In this document: piece by piece, positions 56,161 to 64,000 of the stretch
Layout of the letters: each line of letters opens with the position of its first letter
Position numbering within the stretch: the first letter of the stretch is position 1
Assembly (NCBI RefSeq): GCF_024127895.1
Contig: NZ_JAMYBK010000015.1
Location: 1-64,000, forward strand
Length of the DNA: 64,000 nt
Reading direction: 5' to 3'
Source: Pseudomonas guariconensis
Lineage (GTDB): Bacteria > Pseudomonadota > Gammaproteobacteria > Pseudomonadales > Pseudomonadaceae
The notes under the pieces: model-generated
Databases searched by the model: none
The model's input: only the letters and a program-made list of their open reading frames with translations
What the model was told of the DNA's origin: nothing
Position numbers and translations under genes: made by a program

Positions 56161-57948
56161 CTATGCCTGCACCAGTGGACCTGGGTTCTTCAGGTACACC
56201 TGGCGAATGGCCCGTGCCGACCAGTAGGTCAGCGCCGCCACCAGCCCGGTGGGGTTGTAGCCCAGCCCTTGGGGGAAGGCCGAGGCGCCCGGTACGAACA
56301 CGTTGTGCACGTCCCAGCTCTGCAAGTAGCGATTGATGGCGCTGGTCTTGGGATCGGTGCCCATGATCGCGCCGCCGTTGAGGTGGGTGGTCTGGTAGGT
56401 GGTGGCATCGAAATGCTCGCCGAAGTCCTTCATCGATGCGGTGAGCGCCTTGGGCCCCATGGCCTCGGCGATCTTGCGCATCTTCTCGACCATGAAGCGG
56501 TTCATCTTCACGTCGTTGTCCTTCCAGTCGAAGGTCATGCGCAGCAGCGGCAAGCCGTAGGCGTCCTTGTACACCGGGTCCAGGTCCAGGTAGTTGTCGC
56601 GGTAGGACTGGTGCGCACCGTGGGCGTCCATCGACAGCATGTGCCTGTAGCTGTCGGCCACCGCGGCCTTCCAGGCACTGCCCCACTTGGGCGTACCCGG
56701 CGGGGTCTTGGTACCGGCGATAGGCTTGGTGCCGGCCTGGTTGACCCAGAATGGCGAGCCGCCGACGAAGCCGTGAGGACCGTGGTCGAAGTTGTCGGCA
56801 TTGAAGTCGTCCACCGCCACGCCATTGCCGCCGGCACCGATGAAGGGGTTGGTGTGGTGGCTGTCCTTATCGAAGAATGCCGTCACCGTGGAGAGGTTCT
56901 GGAAGGCGAAGTTGCGCCCCACCACCCCTTCGTTGCGGACCGGGTCGTAGGGTTTGCCGATACCCGAGAGCAGCATCAGGCGCACGTTGTTGAACTGGAA
57001 CGCGCCGAGGATCACCAGGTCCGCCGGCTGCTCCACTTCGCGCCCCTGGGCATCGACGTAGGTCACGCCGGTGGCCAGGTTCTTCTCGACGTTGAGGTTC
57101 ACCCGCAGCACATGGGCGTTGTTGCGCAGCTCGAAGTTCTCCGCCTGGCGCAGGGCCGGCAGGATATTCACGTTGGGCGAGGCCTTGGAATACATGTAGC
57201 AGGCATAGCCACTGCAGTAGCCACAGAAGTTGCACGGCCCCATCTGGGCCCCGTAGGGGTTGGTGTAGGGGCCGGAGGTGTTGGCCGAGGGCAGGTTGTA
57301 GGGATGGTAGCCGACCTCGCGGGCGGCCTTTTCGAACAACTGGGCCGAAACGGTGTTCTTCTGCGCCGGCAGCGGGAAGTCATCGGAACGGTCCGGGGAG
57401 AACGGGTTGCCGCCTGTGTCGCGACCGACCACCTGGCCCTTGATCGACCAGGCGGTGCCGGAGGTACCGAAGACCTTCTCGGCGAAATCGAAGTACGGCT
57501 CCAGTTCTTCATAGCTGACGCCGAAGTCCTGGATGGTCATGCCTTCGGGGATGAAGGCCTTGCCGTAGCGTTCCTCGTAATGGCTGCGCATGCGCAGCTC
57601 CATCGGGTCGACCCGAAAGTGCACGCCGGACCAGTGCAGCCCTGCCCCGCCGGTCCCCGTGCCGGGGAGGAAGGCGCCGAACTGGCGATAGGGTACGGCG
57701 ATATCGTTCAGGCTGTGGCGCAAGGTCACGGTCTCGCGGGAGATGTCCATGAACAGCTTCTTGCGCGAGTTGTAGGTCAGCTCGTCCATGGTCTGCGGAT
57801 AGACCCCGTCCGGGTAGGTGTCACGGGCAGGCCCGCGCTCCAGGGCCACCACCTGCAGGCCAGCCTCGGTCAGCTCCTTGGCCATGATGGCGCCGGTCCA
57901 GCCGAACCCGACGATGACCGCATCGACTTTTTTCATCACCTGGGCCAT
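56161..57948 (-). CDS. Gluconate 2-dehydrogenase FAD (GMC-type) subunit
   Basis: This is the catalytic subunit that oxidises gluconate to 2-ketogluconate. The 595-residue GMC-family flavoprotein has the dinucleotide motif VIVGFGWTGAIMAKEL at about 11-26, and C-terminal HLNGGAIMGTDPKTSAIN and VFVPGASAFPQGLGYNPTGL, which carry the catalytic His/Asn region. It has no signal peptide of its own, as usual; it is exported with the Tat-signal small subunit. The gene order small-FAD-cytochrome matches known operons. Confidence 0.93.
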   Translation of the reverse strand: MAQVMKKVDAVIVGFGWTGAIMAKELTEAGLQVVALERGPARDTYPDGVYPQTMDELTYNSRKKLFMDISRETVTLRHSLNDIAVPYRQFGAFLPGTGTGGAGLHWSGVHFRVDPMELRMRSHYEERYGKAFIPEGMTIQDFGVSYEELEPYFDFAEKVFGTSGTAWSIKGQVVGRDTGGNPFSPDRSDDFPLPAQKNTVSAQLFEKAAREVGYHPYNLPSANTSGPYTNPYGAQMGPCNFCGYCSGYACYMYSKASPNVNILPALRQAENFELRNNAHVLRVNLNVEKNLATGVTYVDAQGREVEQPADLVILGAFQFNNVRLMLLSGIGKPYDPVRNEGVVGRNFAFQNLSTVTAFFDKDSHHTNPFIGAGGNGVAVDDFNADNFDHGPHGFVGGSPFWVNQAGTKPIAGTKTPPGTPKWGSAWKAAVADSYRHMLSMDAHGAHQSYRDNYLDLDPVYKDAYGLPLLRMTFDWKDNDVKMNRFMVEKMRKIAEAMGPKALTASMKDFGEHFDATTYQTTHLNGGAIMGTDPKTSAINRYLQSWDVHNVFVPGASAFPQGLGYNPTGLVAALTYWSARAIRQVYLKNPGPLVQA

Positions 57949-57951
57949 TGC

Positions 57952-58704
57952 TCAGCCTCGCTCGCCACTGATGGATACCGGCGGGAAGGGATAGCGCTCG
58001 TCGCGCTCCACCCAATCCATGAAATCGGCGCGGGCACCGGGGAACCCCACCAGTTGCCAGCCGGCCAGGCCTTGGTTGCCGCCGTGCAGAGGGTCGCTGA
58101 AGAAGCCTTCGCGGGTGTTGAGCCAGAGCATGGCGAAGAAGGTCGCGGCGGGCACCGACTGGAACTGCGCCTTGCCACTGTCCAGGGCTTCCAGGGCCTG
58201 CTCCTGTTGCGCAAGGGGCATCTCGGCGAAGGGCTTTTGCCACTGCGCCTTGCACCAGGCATCGGTCTCCTGGATACCCAGGCGATAGATTTCCTGGGGG
58301 CTGAGCTTGAGCTGGTAGCCCAGTTCGGCCGGGGCATCCGGGTGGAACGGCCCCTGCATGTACCACAGGCCACCGCTGCCATAGCGGGTATTGAGCTGGC
58401 GGTCGATGAACTCCGGCACACCGGCCTGCGCAGCACCAGGGCCCAGTGCATCGGCCGGAATCAGCACCGACACGGCAGCGACGATGAACGCCCATTCTTC
58501 AGCGCTGAAGAAAGTCGGCTGGTAGGCGCGGGCCTGAACCTGGGCTTTTTCTCGGGCCGCAGGGGATGCGGGTTTGGCAGTTTCGGCAAGCACGACCCCG
58601 CCCATGCCGGTACTGGCGAGGGTCGCCACCGGAATGAGGGTCAGTGATTTGCGCAGGAACTCGCGTCGCGCCGGTTGCGCGAAGGCAGGTTCGTCGTTAG
58701 GCAT
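57952..58704 (-). CDS. Gluconate 2-dehydrogenase small (gamma) subunit
   Basis: This 250-residue subunit 3 has a twin-arginine signal (RREFLRKSLTLIPVATLAST) that exports the complex to the periplasm. The conserved body includes FFSAEEWAFIVAAVSVLIPA and GYQLKLSPQEIYRLGIQE. It is the first gene of the operon, 3 bp before the FAD subunit. Its upstream gap (58705-58843) has no PtxS-type palindrome. Confidence 0.93.
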   Translation of the reverse strand: MPNDEPAFAQPARREFLRKSLTLIPVATLASTGMGGVVLAETAKPASPAAREKAQVQARAYQPTFFSAEEWAFIVAAVSVLIPADALGPGAAQAGVPEFIDRQLNTRYGSGGLWYMQGPFHPDAPAELGYQLKLSPQEIYRLGIQETDAWCKAQWQKPFAEMPLAQQEQALEALDSGKAQFQSVPAATFFAMLWLNTREGFFSDPLHGGNQGLAGWQLVGFPGARADFMDWVERDERYPFPPVSISGERG

Positions 58705-58799
58705 GGCTTGAGCCTCTCCTTTAACAAGTCAATCAGGTCATACAAGGCATACGCTCCGTTCGTGCGGGACTGTTGTTGTTTTCGGGGGTAGCCTCGGCA

Positions 58800-58835
58800 A
58801 GCCTGCAACGAGCCACGCTGGGGCCCGTGCAGGCT
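58800..58835 (-). terminator. Possible hairpin between kguD and the gluconate dehydrogenase operon
   Basis: agcctgca and tgcaggct form an 8-bp stem around about 20 nt, just after kguD. There is no T-tract. The remainder of the 139-bp gap has TTGTAT and TTGACT-like bases that could be a sigma70 -35, but nothing definite. Confidence 0.4.
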
Positions 58836-58843
58836 CCGTCCGG

Positions 58844-59830
58844 TCAGCCTGCCCGGCGCTCCCAGGCCTGGGGGTTCACCAGGTTCGCCGGCCGCTCGCC
58901 GGCCAGCGCGGCGAGCAGGTTGTCCACCGCGCAACGGGCCATGGCTTCGCGGGTTTCCTGGGTGGCCGAGCCGATGTGCGGGGTCACCACCAGGTTGTCC
59001 AGTTGCAGCAGCGGCGAGTCCACAGGCAACGGCTCGCGAACGAAGACGTCCAGGCCGGCGCCACGGATGCGCCGCTCGCGCAGGGCCTGCAGCAGCGCCG
59101 GCTCGTCCAGCACCCGGCCACGGGAGATGTTCACCAGGATCGCCGAGGGCTTCATCAGCGCCAGTTCCCGCTCGCCGATGAGGTTTTCCGTCTCTGGGCC
59201 AAGGGGCACGCACAGGCAGACGAAATCGGACTCTGCCAGCAAGGCGTCGAGGCTGCGGTGACGAGCCCCATGCCGCGCCTGCACCTCGGGGCGCGGCCGC
59301 CGGGTGTGATACAGCACCTGCATACCAAAGCCGGCCTGGGCCCGGCGCGCCAGGGCTTCGCCGATGCGCCCCATGCCGACGATGCCGAGGGTCTTGCCGT
59401 GCACGTCGCAGCCGAACTGCGCCGGGCCGATGCCAGCACGCCAGTGGCCATCGCGGATCCAGCCGTCCAGCTCGACCACCCGCCGGGCGCAGGCCAGCAG
59501 CAGGGCGAAGCCGGTGTCGGCGGTGGTCTCGGTGAGCACGTCGGGGGTGTTGGTCAGCAGCACGCCGCGGCGGTCCAGTTCGTCGATGTCGTAGTTGTCC
59601 ACCCCCACCGACACACTGGAGACCACTTCAAGCTGCGGCGCCAGGCCCAGCAGCGCGCTGTCCAGGCGCAGGCTCGCGCCGAGCAGCCCATGGGCCCCAG
59701 GCAGTGCCGCACGCAGGCGGGCCAGGCCATCGGCAGACGGGGCCTCGACCAAGGTCACCTCGGCGTGAGCCTGCAGACGCTGCATGAGCTCATCGGACAG
59801 GCGTTTGTAGAGGACGATGCGTTTTTTCAT
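58844..59830 (-). CDS. kguD: 2-ketogluconate-6-phosphate reductase KguD
   Basis: KguD reduces 2-keto-6-phosphogluconate to 6-phosphogluconate with NAD(P)H. The 328-residue protein is a D-2-hydroxyacid dehydrogenase with the Rossmann motif LGIVGMGRIGEALARRA, catalytic Arg in LVNISRGRVLDEPAL, Glu/His at VREPLP and TPHIGSATQE. It follows kguT by 9 bp and ends the kgu run. Confidence 0.92.
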   Translation of the reverse strand: MKKRIVLYKRLSDELMQRLQAHAEVTLVEAPSADGLARLRAALPGAHGLLGASLRLDSALLGLAPQLEVVSSVSVGVDNYDIDELDRRGVLLTNTPDVLTETTADTGFALLLACARRVVELDGWIRDGHWRAGIGPAQFGCDVHGKTLGIVGMGRIGEALARRAQAGFGMQVLYHTRRPRPEVQARHGARHRSLDALLAESDFVCLCVPLGPETENLIGERELALMKPSAILVNISRGRVLDEPALLQALRERRIRGAGLDVFVREPLPVDSPLLQLDNLVVTPHIGSATQETREAMARCAVDNLLAALAGERPANLVNPQAWERRAG

Positions 59831-59839
59831 GATCGGTAC

Positions 59840-61117
59840 CTATTGGCTGGGCGCCAGGCGGGAGCGACGCGCCTGGTGCGACGGATTGAGGATGGCGGTC
59901 AGGGCCACGGCCAGCAGCAGCGAGCCGCACATGAACAGGTAGGAAGCCCCGGGGCCACCGGTGACGCCGTTGAGGTAGCCGACCAGCCAGGAGCCGGAGA
60001 ACGAGCCCAGCGCGCCCATGCTGTTGATCAGCGCCATGGCGCCGCCGGCGACGTTGCTCGGCAACACCTCGGGCACGATGGCGAAGAACGGGCCATAGGG
60101 GGCGTACATGCAGGCGCCGGCGATCACCAGCAGCGCGTAGGACCACCAGAAATGCTCGGTGCCCAGGCTGTAGGAGCCGTAAAAGGCCAAGGCGGCGATC
60201 AGCAGCGGTGGCCAGACGAAGCGCTTGCGCTTCTGCATCCGGTCGGACGCCCAGGACACGCCGAGCATCGCCAGCACCGCCACCAGGTACGGCACCGCCG
60301 ACAGCCAGCCGGCGGTGACGATGTCCACGGAGGCCGCGTGCTTGAGGATCGACGGCAGCCAGAGGACGAAACCGTAGACCCCGATGCTCCAGCAGAAGTA
60401 CTGCAGCGACAGCACGATCACCTTGGGCGAGCGGAAGGCCTCGCGGTAGTTCTTCACCGGCGCGATACCTTGTTGCTCGGCGTCCAGAGCCTCCTGCAGC
60501 GCTGTCTTCTCGCCTTCGCTGAGCCACTTGGCCTGGGCCGGGCGGTCATCCACCAGGCGCCACCAGATGAAGGCCCAGAACACCGCCGGCAGGCCCTCGA
60601 TGATGAACATCCAGCGCCAGTCGAAGTGCTTGACCAGATAGCCGGAGACCACCGACATCCAGAGGATGGTCACGGGATTGCCGAGGATCAGGAAGGTATT
60701 GGCCCGCGAACGCTCGGCACGGGTGAACCAGTGGCACAGGTAGATGAGCATGGCTGGCATCACGGCAGCCTCCACCACGCCGAGCAAGAAGCGGATGCCG
60801 ATCAGCAGGTACACGTCCTGGACCATGCCGGTGAGGGTCGCAAGGCCGCCCCAGAGGATCAGGCTGACGAAGATCAGTTTCTTCACGCTGCGCTTTTGCG
60901 CATAGATCGCGCCAGGCACCTGGAAGAAGAAATACCCCAGGAAGAACAGCGCCCCCAGCAACGAGGACAACGCCGGGGTGATGTGCAGGTCGTCGGCCAT
61001 GCCGGAGGCTGCGGCGAAGCCGTAGTTGGCACGGTCAAGGTAGGCCAGGCTGTAGGTGATGAAGACGATGGGCATGATGTACCACCAACGGCGTGGCGCG
61101 AGTCGTTCGATCGGCAT
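59840..61117 (-). CDS. kguT: 2-ketogluconate MFS transporter KguT
   Basis: KguT imports 2-ketogluconate. The 425-residue protein is an anion:cation symporter-type MFS carrier with twelve spans, starting MPIERLAPRRWWYIMPIVFI, with YLDRANYGFAAASGMADDL and the loop signature GAIYAQKRSVKKLIF. The gene lies between kguK (64-bp gap) and kguD (9 bp), as in the P. putida kgu operon. Confidence 0.92.
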   Translation of the reverse strand: MPIERLAPRRWWYIMPIVFITYSLAYLDRANYGFAAASGMADDLHITPALSSLLGALFFLGYFFFQVPGAIYAQKRSVKKLIFVSLILWGGLATLTGMVQDVYLLIGIRFLLGVVEAAVMPAMLIYLCHWFTRAERSRANTFLILGNPVTILWMSVVSGYLVKHFDWRWMFIIEGLPAVFWAFIWWRLVDDRPAQAKWLSEGEKTALQEALDAEQQGIAPVKNYREAFRSPKVIVLSLQYFCWSIGVYGFVLWLPSILKHAASVDIVTAGWLSAVPYLVAVLAMLGVSWASDRMQKRKRFVWPPLLIAALAFYGSYSLGTEHFWWSYALLVIAGACMYAPYGPFFAIVPEVLPSNVAGGAMALINSMGALGSFSGSWLVGYLNGVTGGPGASYLFMCGSLLLAVALTAILNPSHQARRSRLAPSQ

Positions 61118-61181
61118 GATGTTTCTCCTGAGCTTTTTGTTTTTGTTGCAACAGGTACCGGCCGGGCCGGTGGTTCAGGGT

Positions 61182-62135
61182 TCAGCCGCCACAGCGGCCT
61201 TCGTAATCGTCCAGTTCATGGCGCTGCGGCAGGCCTTCCATGTCGCCGCGCGACTGCACCGCGCGGCTGCCGCACCAGTTGCCTCGCGTCACGGCGCGGC
61301 GCAGGTCGTGGCCCTCGAGCAAGGCGCTGATCACGCCGACGGCGAAGGCATCGCCCGCCCCGACCGTGTCCACCACCTGGGCCACCGGTCGAGGGGCGAC
61401 CACACCTTCGCCACCGCGGGCATCGCGAAAATACGCGCCCTCGGCACCCAGCTTGATGGCCACGCATTGCACGCCGTGCTCCAGGTAGAAGCCGGCGATG
61501 GCCTCCGGGGTCTGCCGGCCGGTGAGCAGGCGGCCCTCCTCCAGCCCCGGCAGTACCCAGTGGGCCTTGACCGCCAGGGCATTGATCTCGCGCACCATGG
61601 TCTGGCGGTCCGGCCATAGCGAGGGCCGCAGGTTGGGGTCGAAGGAAATACTGCGGCCGTTGGCGCGCATGGTATCCAGCAGCCGGTGGGACAGCTCGCG
61701 GCAGGTCGCCGACAAGGCCGGCGGGATGCCCGTGGCGTGCAGGTGGCGCGCCTGCAACAGTTCAGGACGCAGCGCTGCCGGCGACAGGCGACTGGCCGCC
61801 GAGCCACGGCGGAAATACTCCACCTGCGGGTCGCTGCCATCGTCGCAGCGCGCCTTGAGCTGAAAGCCAGTGGGATGCTCGGGGTCGACCTCGACAGCGT
61901 CGCAGCCCAGGCCTTCGCGGCGCAGGCTGGCCAGCACGAACGCCCCCAGGGAGTCGTCGCCGACACGGCTCAGCCAGTTCACCCGCAGGCCCAGACGTGC
62001 CAAGCCGATGGCCACGTTGCTGTCGGCACCGGCGATGCGCTTGCCGAAGCCTTGCACCTGGGCCAGGTCACCGCAGTGTTCGGCGACGAACATGGCCATG
62101 GTCTCGCCGAAGCACAACACATCATGTTCAGCCAT
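61182..62135 (-). CDS. kguK: 2-ketogluconate kinase KguK
   Basis: KguK phosphorylates 2-ketogluconate at C6. The 317-residue pfkB-family kinase has the N-terminal [20 protein letters not shown] motif and the C-terminal anion-hole/catalytic motif [12 protein letters not shown] with Asp base. It overlaps kguE by 8 bp. Confidence 0.94.
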   Translation of the reverse strand: MAEHDVLCFGETMAMFVAEHCGDLAQVQGFGKRIAGADSNVAIGLARLGLRVNWLSRVGDDSLGAFVLASLRREGLGCDAVEVDPEHPTGFQLKARCDDGSDPQVEYFRRGSAASRLSPAALRPELLQARHLHATGIPPALSATCRELSHRLLDTMRANGRSISFDPNLRPSLWPDRQTMVREINALAVKAHWVLPGLEEGRLLTGRQTPEAIAGFYLEHGVQCVAIKLGAEGAYFRDARGGEGVVAPRPVAQVVDTVGAGDAFAVGVISALLEGHDLRRAVTRGNWCGSRAVQSRGDMEGLPQRHELDDYEGRCGG

Positions 62136-62898
62136 GGCGCACCTGCGAACCCAACTGGGCCAGGTGCGCGACCTGCCGCCGGGTCAAGGCTGGCAGGTCG
62201 TCGCCAGCCAGGGGGTATTCGATGGCGCGCGGCACGCCGGGCGCGAAATGGCTCATCAGCTCGCACCACTGCGCAAGGTCGTCAGGTTGCGGCGCCACCG
62301 CCACCAGGCGCCCGTCGTCACGACGCACCACGGCCTTGCAATGTACGTAGCGCACCCAGCGCCCCAACAGTTGCGCCGCCTGCAAGGGCGATTCGTCCTG
62401 CCAGTGCCAGTTGCCGATGTCGAAGGTCATCCCGGGTGCCAGGCCTTGTTCTTCTGCGCGCTGGAAGAAGCGCAACAGGGGCTCGAGGCGACCACCCTGG
62501 ACGGTCTGGTCGTTCTCCACGAACAGGGCCGCGCTGTGCCCCAGCAGGGGGCGCAAGGCCTCGAGGTCGCAATCGTCGCGGTAGTGGCCCAACGAGACTT
62601 TCAACGCCACGGCCCCGATCGCGCAGGCCAGGCGCAACCGCCCGGCCACCTCCGGCTCCAGGCTGCCGTCCTCGCGCCAGAGCTCCAGCGGCGTCGAATA
62701 GAGGCTTTCCAGGCCCTGCTCGGCACTGGCCGTGGCCAGCATGACGGCATCCGGCCACGCCTCGAACAGTTCTTCGCGCCACTCGACACGGCTGGCGCCG
62801 GACGCAGCCAAGAGCGGCAGGTAGGCGAGCTGGCCCTGGCGCTTCACGGCATCGGCACCGAAGCTCGACAGGCTGATGGAAACGGGGTGCGTGTGCAT
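62128..62898 (-). CDS. kguE: Sugar isomerase/epimerase-family protein KguE
   Basis: KguE is a TIM-barrel sugar phosphate isomerase/epimerase-like protein of the kgu operon with no settled reaction. I start at [17 protein letters not shown] (256 aa), because AAGGA lies upstream; a frame to 63081 overlaps the ptxS 3' end and is rejected. Barrel motifs [26 protein letters not shown] and VRYVHCKA (metal-binding Glu, Asp and His) are present. It is the first gene after the PtxS operator. Confidence 0.9.
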   Translation of the reverse strand: MHTHPVSISLSSFGADAVKRQGQLAYLPLLAASGASRVEWREELFEAWPDAVMLATASAEQGLESLYSTPLELWREDGSLEPEVAGRLRLACAIGAVALKVSLGHYRDDCDLEALRPLLGHSAALFVENDQTVQGGRLEPLLRFFQRAEEQGLAPGMTFDIGNWHWQDESPLQAAQLLGRWVRYVHCKAVVRRDDGRLVAVAPQPDDLAQWCELMSHFAPGVPRAIEYPLAGDDLPALTRRQVAHLAQLGSQVRHG

Positions 62899-62925
62899 GG
62901 TCGTTTGTCCTTGTTTTTGTTGATA

Positions 62926-62939
62926 TGAAACCGGTTTCA
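62926..62939. promoter_or_regulatory. PtxS operator upstream of kguEKTD
   Basis: TGAAACCGGTTTCA is a perfect 14-bp palindrome between ptxS and kguE, 28 bp before the kguE ATG. It is identical to the PtxS operator described in P. putida, where 2-ketogluconate releases the repressor. A -10-like catatc overlaps its end. Confidence 0.93.
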
Positions 62940-62981
62940 TTTTCAGGCGAAGAGACGGCGCGGCAGCGGGCCGCGCCGGCT

Positions 62982-64000
62982 TCAGTCGCGTATCGGGGTG
63001 GAGTTTCGCACGATGAGTTCGGCCCGCAGGTCCATGCGCCGCGCGGGCAAGCGGCTGCCCTGCAGACGCTCCAACAGGCATTGGAAGGCTGCGGCGCCGA
63101 TGCGTTCGGTGGGTTGCGCCAAGGCGGTGATGCCCCCCCCGACCAAGGGGTACCAGTCCAGTTCGTCGAGCGCTACCAGGCCCAGGTCACGGAACAGGTG
63201 CTCCCCCCGTTCGCGCAGGTTGCGCATGACTTCGAGCGTGGCCACGCCGTTGCAGGTGAACAGGGCCTGCGGTCCGTGGCCGGCGCTGGCGAGAAAGCCC
63301 GCCAGTCGCTCGTGTAGGTTGCCACCCACTTCTATCACCTGACCTCGTAGCCCACGCCGCCGGGCGATGGAAGCCTGGAAAGCCGACACCCGCTCTTGCC
63401 GTGAACTGGTACCGTCGAGGGGCTCGCTGATGGCCAGGATGTCGCGGTAACCACGCTGCTGCAGATGATCGAGGGCTTGCTCGACCGCATCGGCGTTGTC
63501 CAGGCCCACCAGGTCGGCCTGCAACTCCGCCAGTTGGCGATCCACCAGCACCATGGGCAGTTCACGGGCAAGGCTGGACAACTCGCCGGCATGATGGCCG
63601 AGGGTATTCACGATCAGGCCATCGACGTTGTACGACTGCAGGGCCTGCAGGTGCAGGCGCTCCTGCTCGTCGTCGCAATCGGTGTTGCACACCACCAGGC
63701 TATAGCCATGCTGGCGGCAGGCAGTCTCAACGCCGTGCATCACCGCGACGGAATAAGGGTTGCGGATATCCGCCAGGAGCATGCCGACCAGCCGCGTGTG
63801 GCCACGCTTGAGGGCGCTGGCCATGCGGCTGGGGCGGTAGTCGAGCTGCTCGATCACCGCCTCGATGCGCTGCGCGGTGGCGTCGGCGAGCAGTTGCCGA
63901 TCACCGCCGATATAACGCGACACCGTGGCCTTGGAAACACCGGCGGCCTTGGCTACGTCACTGATGGTGGCCCGCCCGCGAGCTGGCGAAAGTATCTTGT
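62982..64000 (-). CDS. ptxS: LacI-family 2-ketogluconate-responsive repressor PtxS (5' end beyond window)
   Basis: PtxS represses the kgu genes until it binds 2-ketogluconate. At least 339 residues are visible and the frame is still open at base 64000, so the start codon lies beyond the edge. The N-terminal HTH reads [20 protein letters not shown] then [12 protein letters not shown]; the hinge and LacI effector domain follow ([40 protein letters not shown]). An ATG at 63923 falls inside the HTH and is not the real start. Confidence 0.94.
   Translation of the reverse strand, partial: KILSPARGRATISDVAKAAGVSKATVSRYIGGDRQLLADATAQRIEAVIEQLDYRPSRMASALKRGHTRLVGMLLADIRNPYSVAVMHGVETACRQHGYSLVVCNTDCDDEQERLHLQALQSYNVDGLIVNTLGHHAGELSSLARELPMVLVDRQLAELQADLVGLDNADAVEQALDHLQQRGYRDILAISEPLDGTSSRQERVSAFQASIARRRGLRGQVIEVGGNLHERLAGFLASAGHGPQALFTCNGVATLEVMRNLRERGEHLFRDLGLVALDELDWYPLVGGGITALAQPTERIGAAAFQCLLERLQGSRLPARRMDLRAELIVRNSTPIRD

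Noticed and set aside
62899..63081. N-terminal extension of kguE into ptxS
   Set aside because: It would overlap the ptxS 3' end and the PtxS operator. The ATG at 62898 has an AAGGA ribosome site and matches family length.

Overview
The window looks like chromosome from a Pseudomonas of the putida group. The evidence is a polar-flagellum cluster carrying FleQ, FleS and FleR with alternating sigma54 and sigma28 promoters, a branched-chain keto-acid dehydrogenase operon (bkdA1-bkdA2-bkdB-lpdV) with a divergent Lrp-type bkdR, a gluconate/2-ketogluconate cluster under a PtxS-type repressor, and many REP hairpins containing gcgggcaagcccgctcccac. Most of the DNA is GC-rich. The first 2 kb is visibly AT-rich and looks acquired.

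Layout. (1) 1-2200: the 3' end of an IS5-like transposase abuts a 5'-truncated NifS-like cysteine desulfurase, translationally coupled to a D-Ala-D-Ala-ligase-like ATP-grasp enzyme. (2) 2209-44571: flagellar genes. On the minus strand, read right to left, they are cheV-cheR; flgBCDE; a small secreted ORF; flgFGHIJKL; an orphan ketoacyl-ACP synthase III; fliC; flaG-fliD; fliS-fliT; fleQ; fleS-fleR; fliEFGHIJ; hsbA-hsbR-hptB; fliK; and fliLMNOPQR-flhB. On the plus strand are flgA, flgM-flgN and flgZ. flhA, flhF, fleN and fliA are not here and are presumably beyond the left edge. (3) 44572-48314: a 168-bp MITE-like element inside a terminator, an MFS carrier, a glutamine-synthetase-family ligase and bkdR. 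(4) 48513-53521: the bkd operon and its terminator. (5) 53549-54547: a PAS-GGDEF diguanylate cyclase. (6) 54837-64000: the three-subunit gluconate 2-dehydrogenase, kguD-kguT-kguK-kguE and ptxS, which is cut by the right edge.

How it works together. Core-promoter matches fit the known Pseudomonas flagellar hierarchy. Sigma54 sites (GG-N10-GC) precede fleS, fliE, fliL, fliK, flgB, flgF and flgA. Sigma28 sites (TAAA or TCAA, N15, GCCGATAA-like) precede fliC, fliS, cheV and flgM. FleQ would start the cascade, FleSR would activate middle genes, FlgM would hold FliA until the hook is finished, and FlgZ would couple c-di-GMP to motility. The right-hand part is catabolic: Bkd oxidises branched-chain keto acids, while periplasmic gluconate dehydrogenase makes 2-ketogluconate that KguT, KguK, KguE and KguD take up and convert to 6-phosphogluconate, gated by a PtxS operator at 62926-62939.

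The points most worth a second look are the AT-rich desulfurase/ATP-grasp pair, the MITE that split a bidirectional terminator between flgZ and the MFS gene, the overlapping opposed sigma54/sigma28 promoters between flgA and cheV, the triple repeat upstream of flgB, and the orphan KAS III beside fliC.
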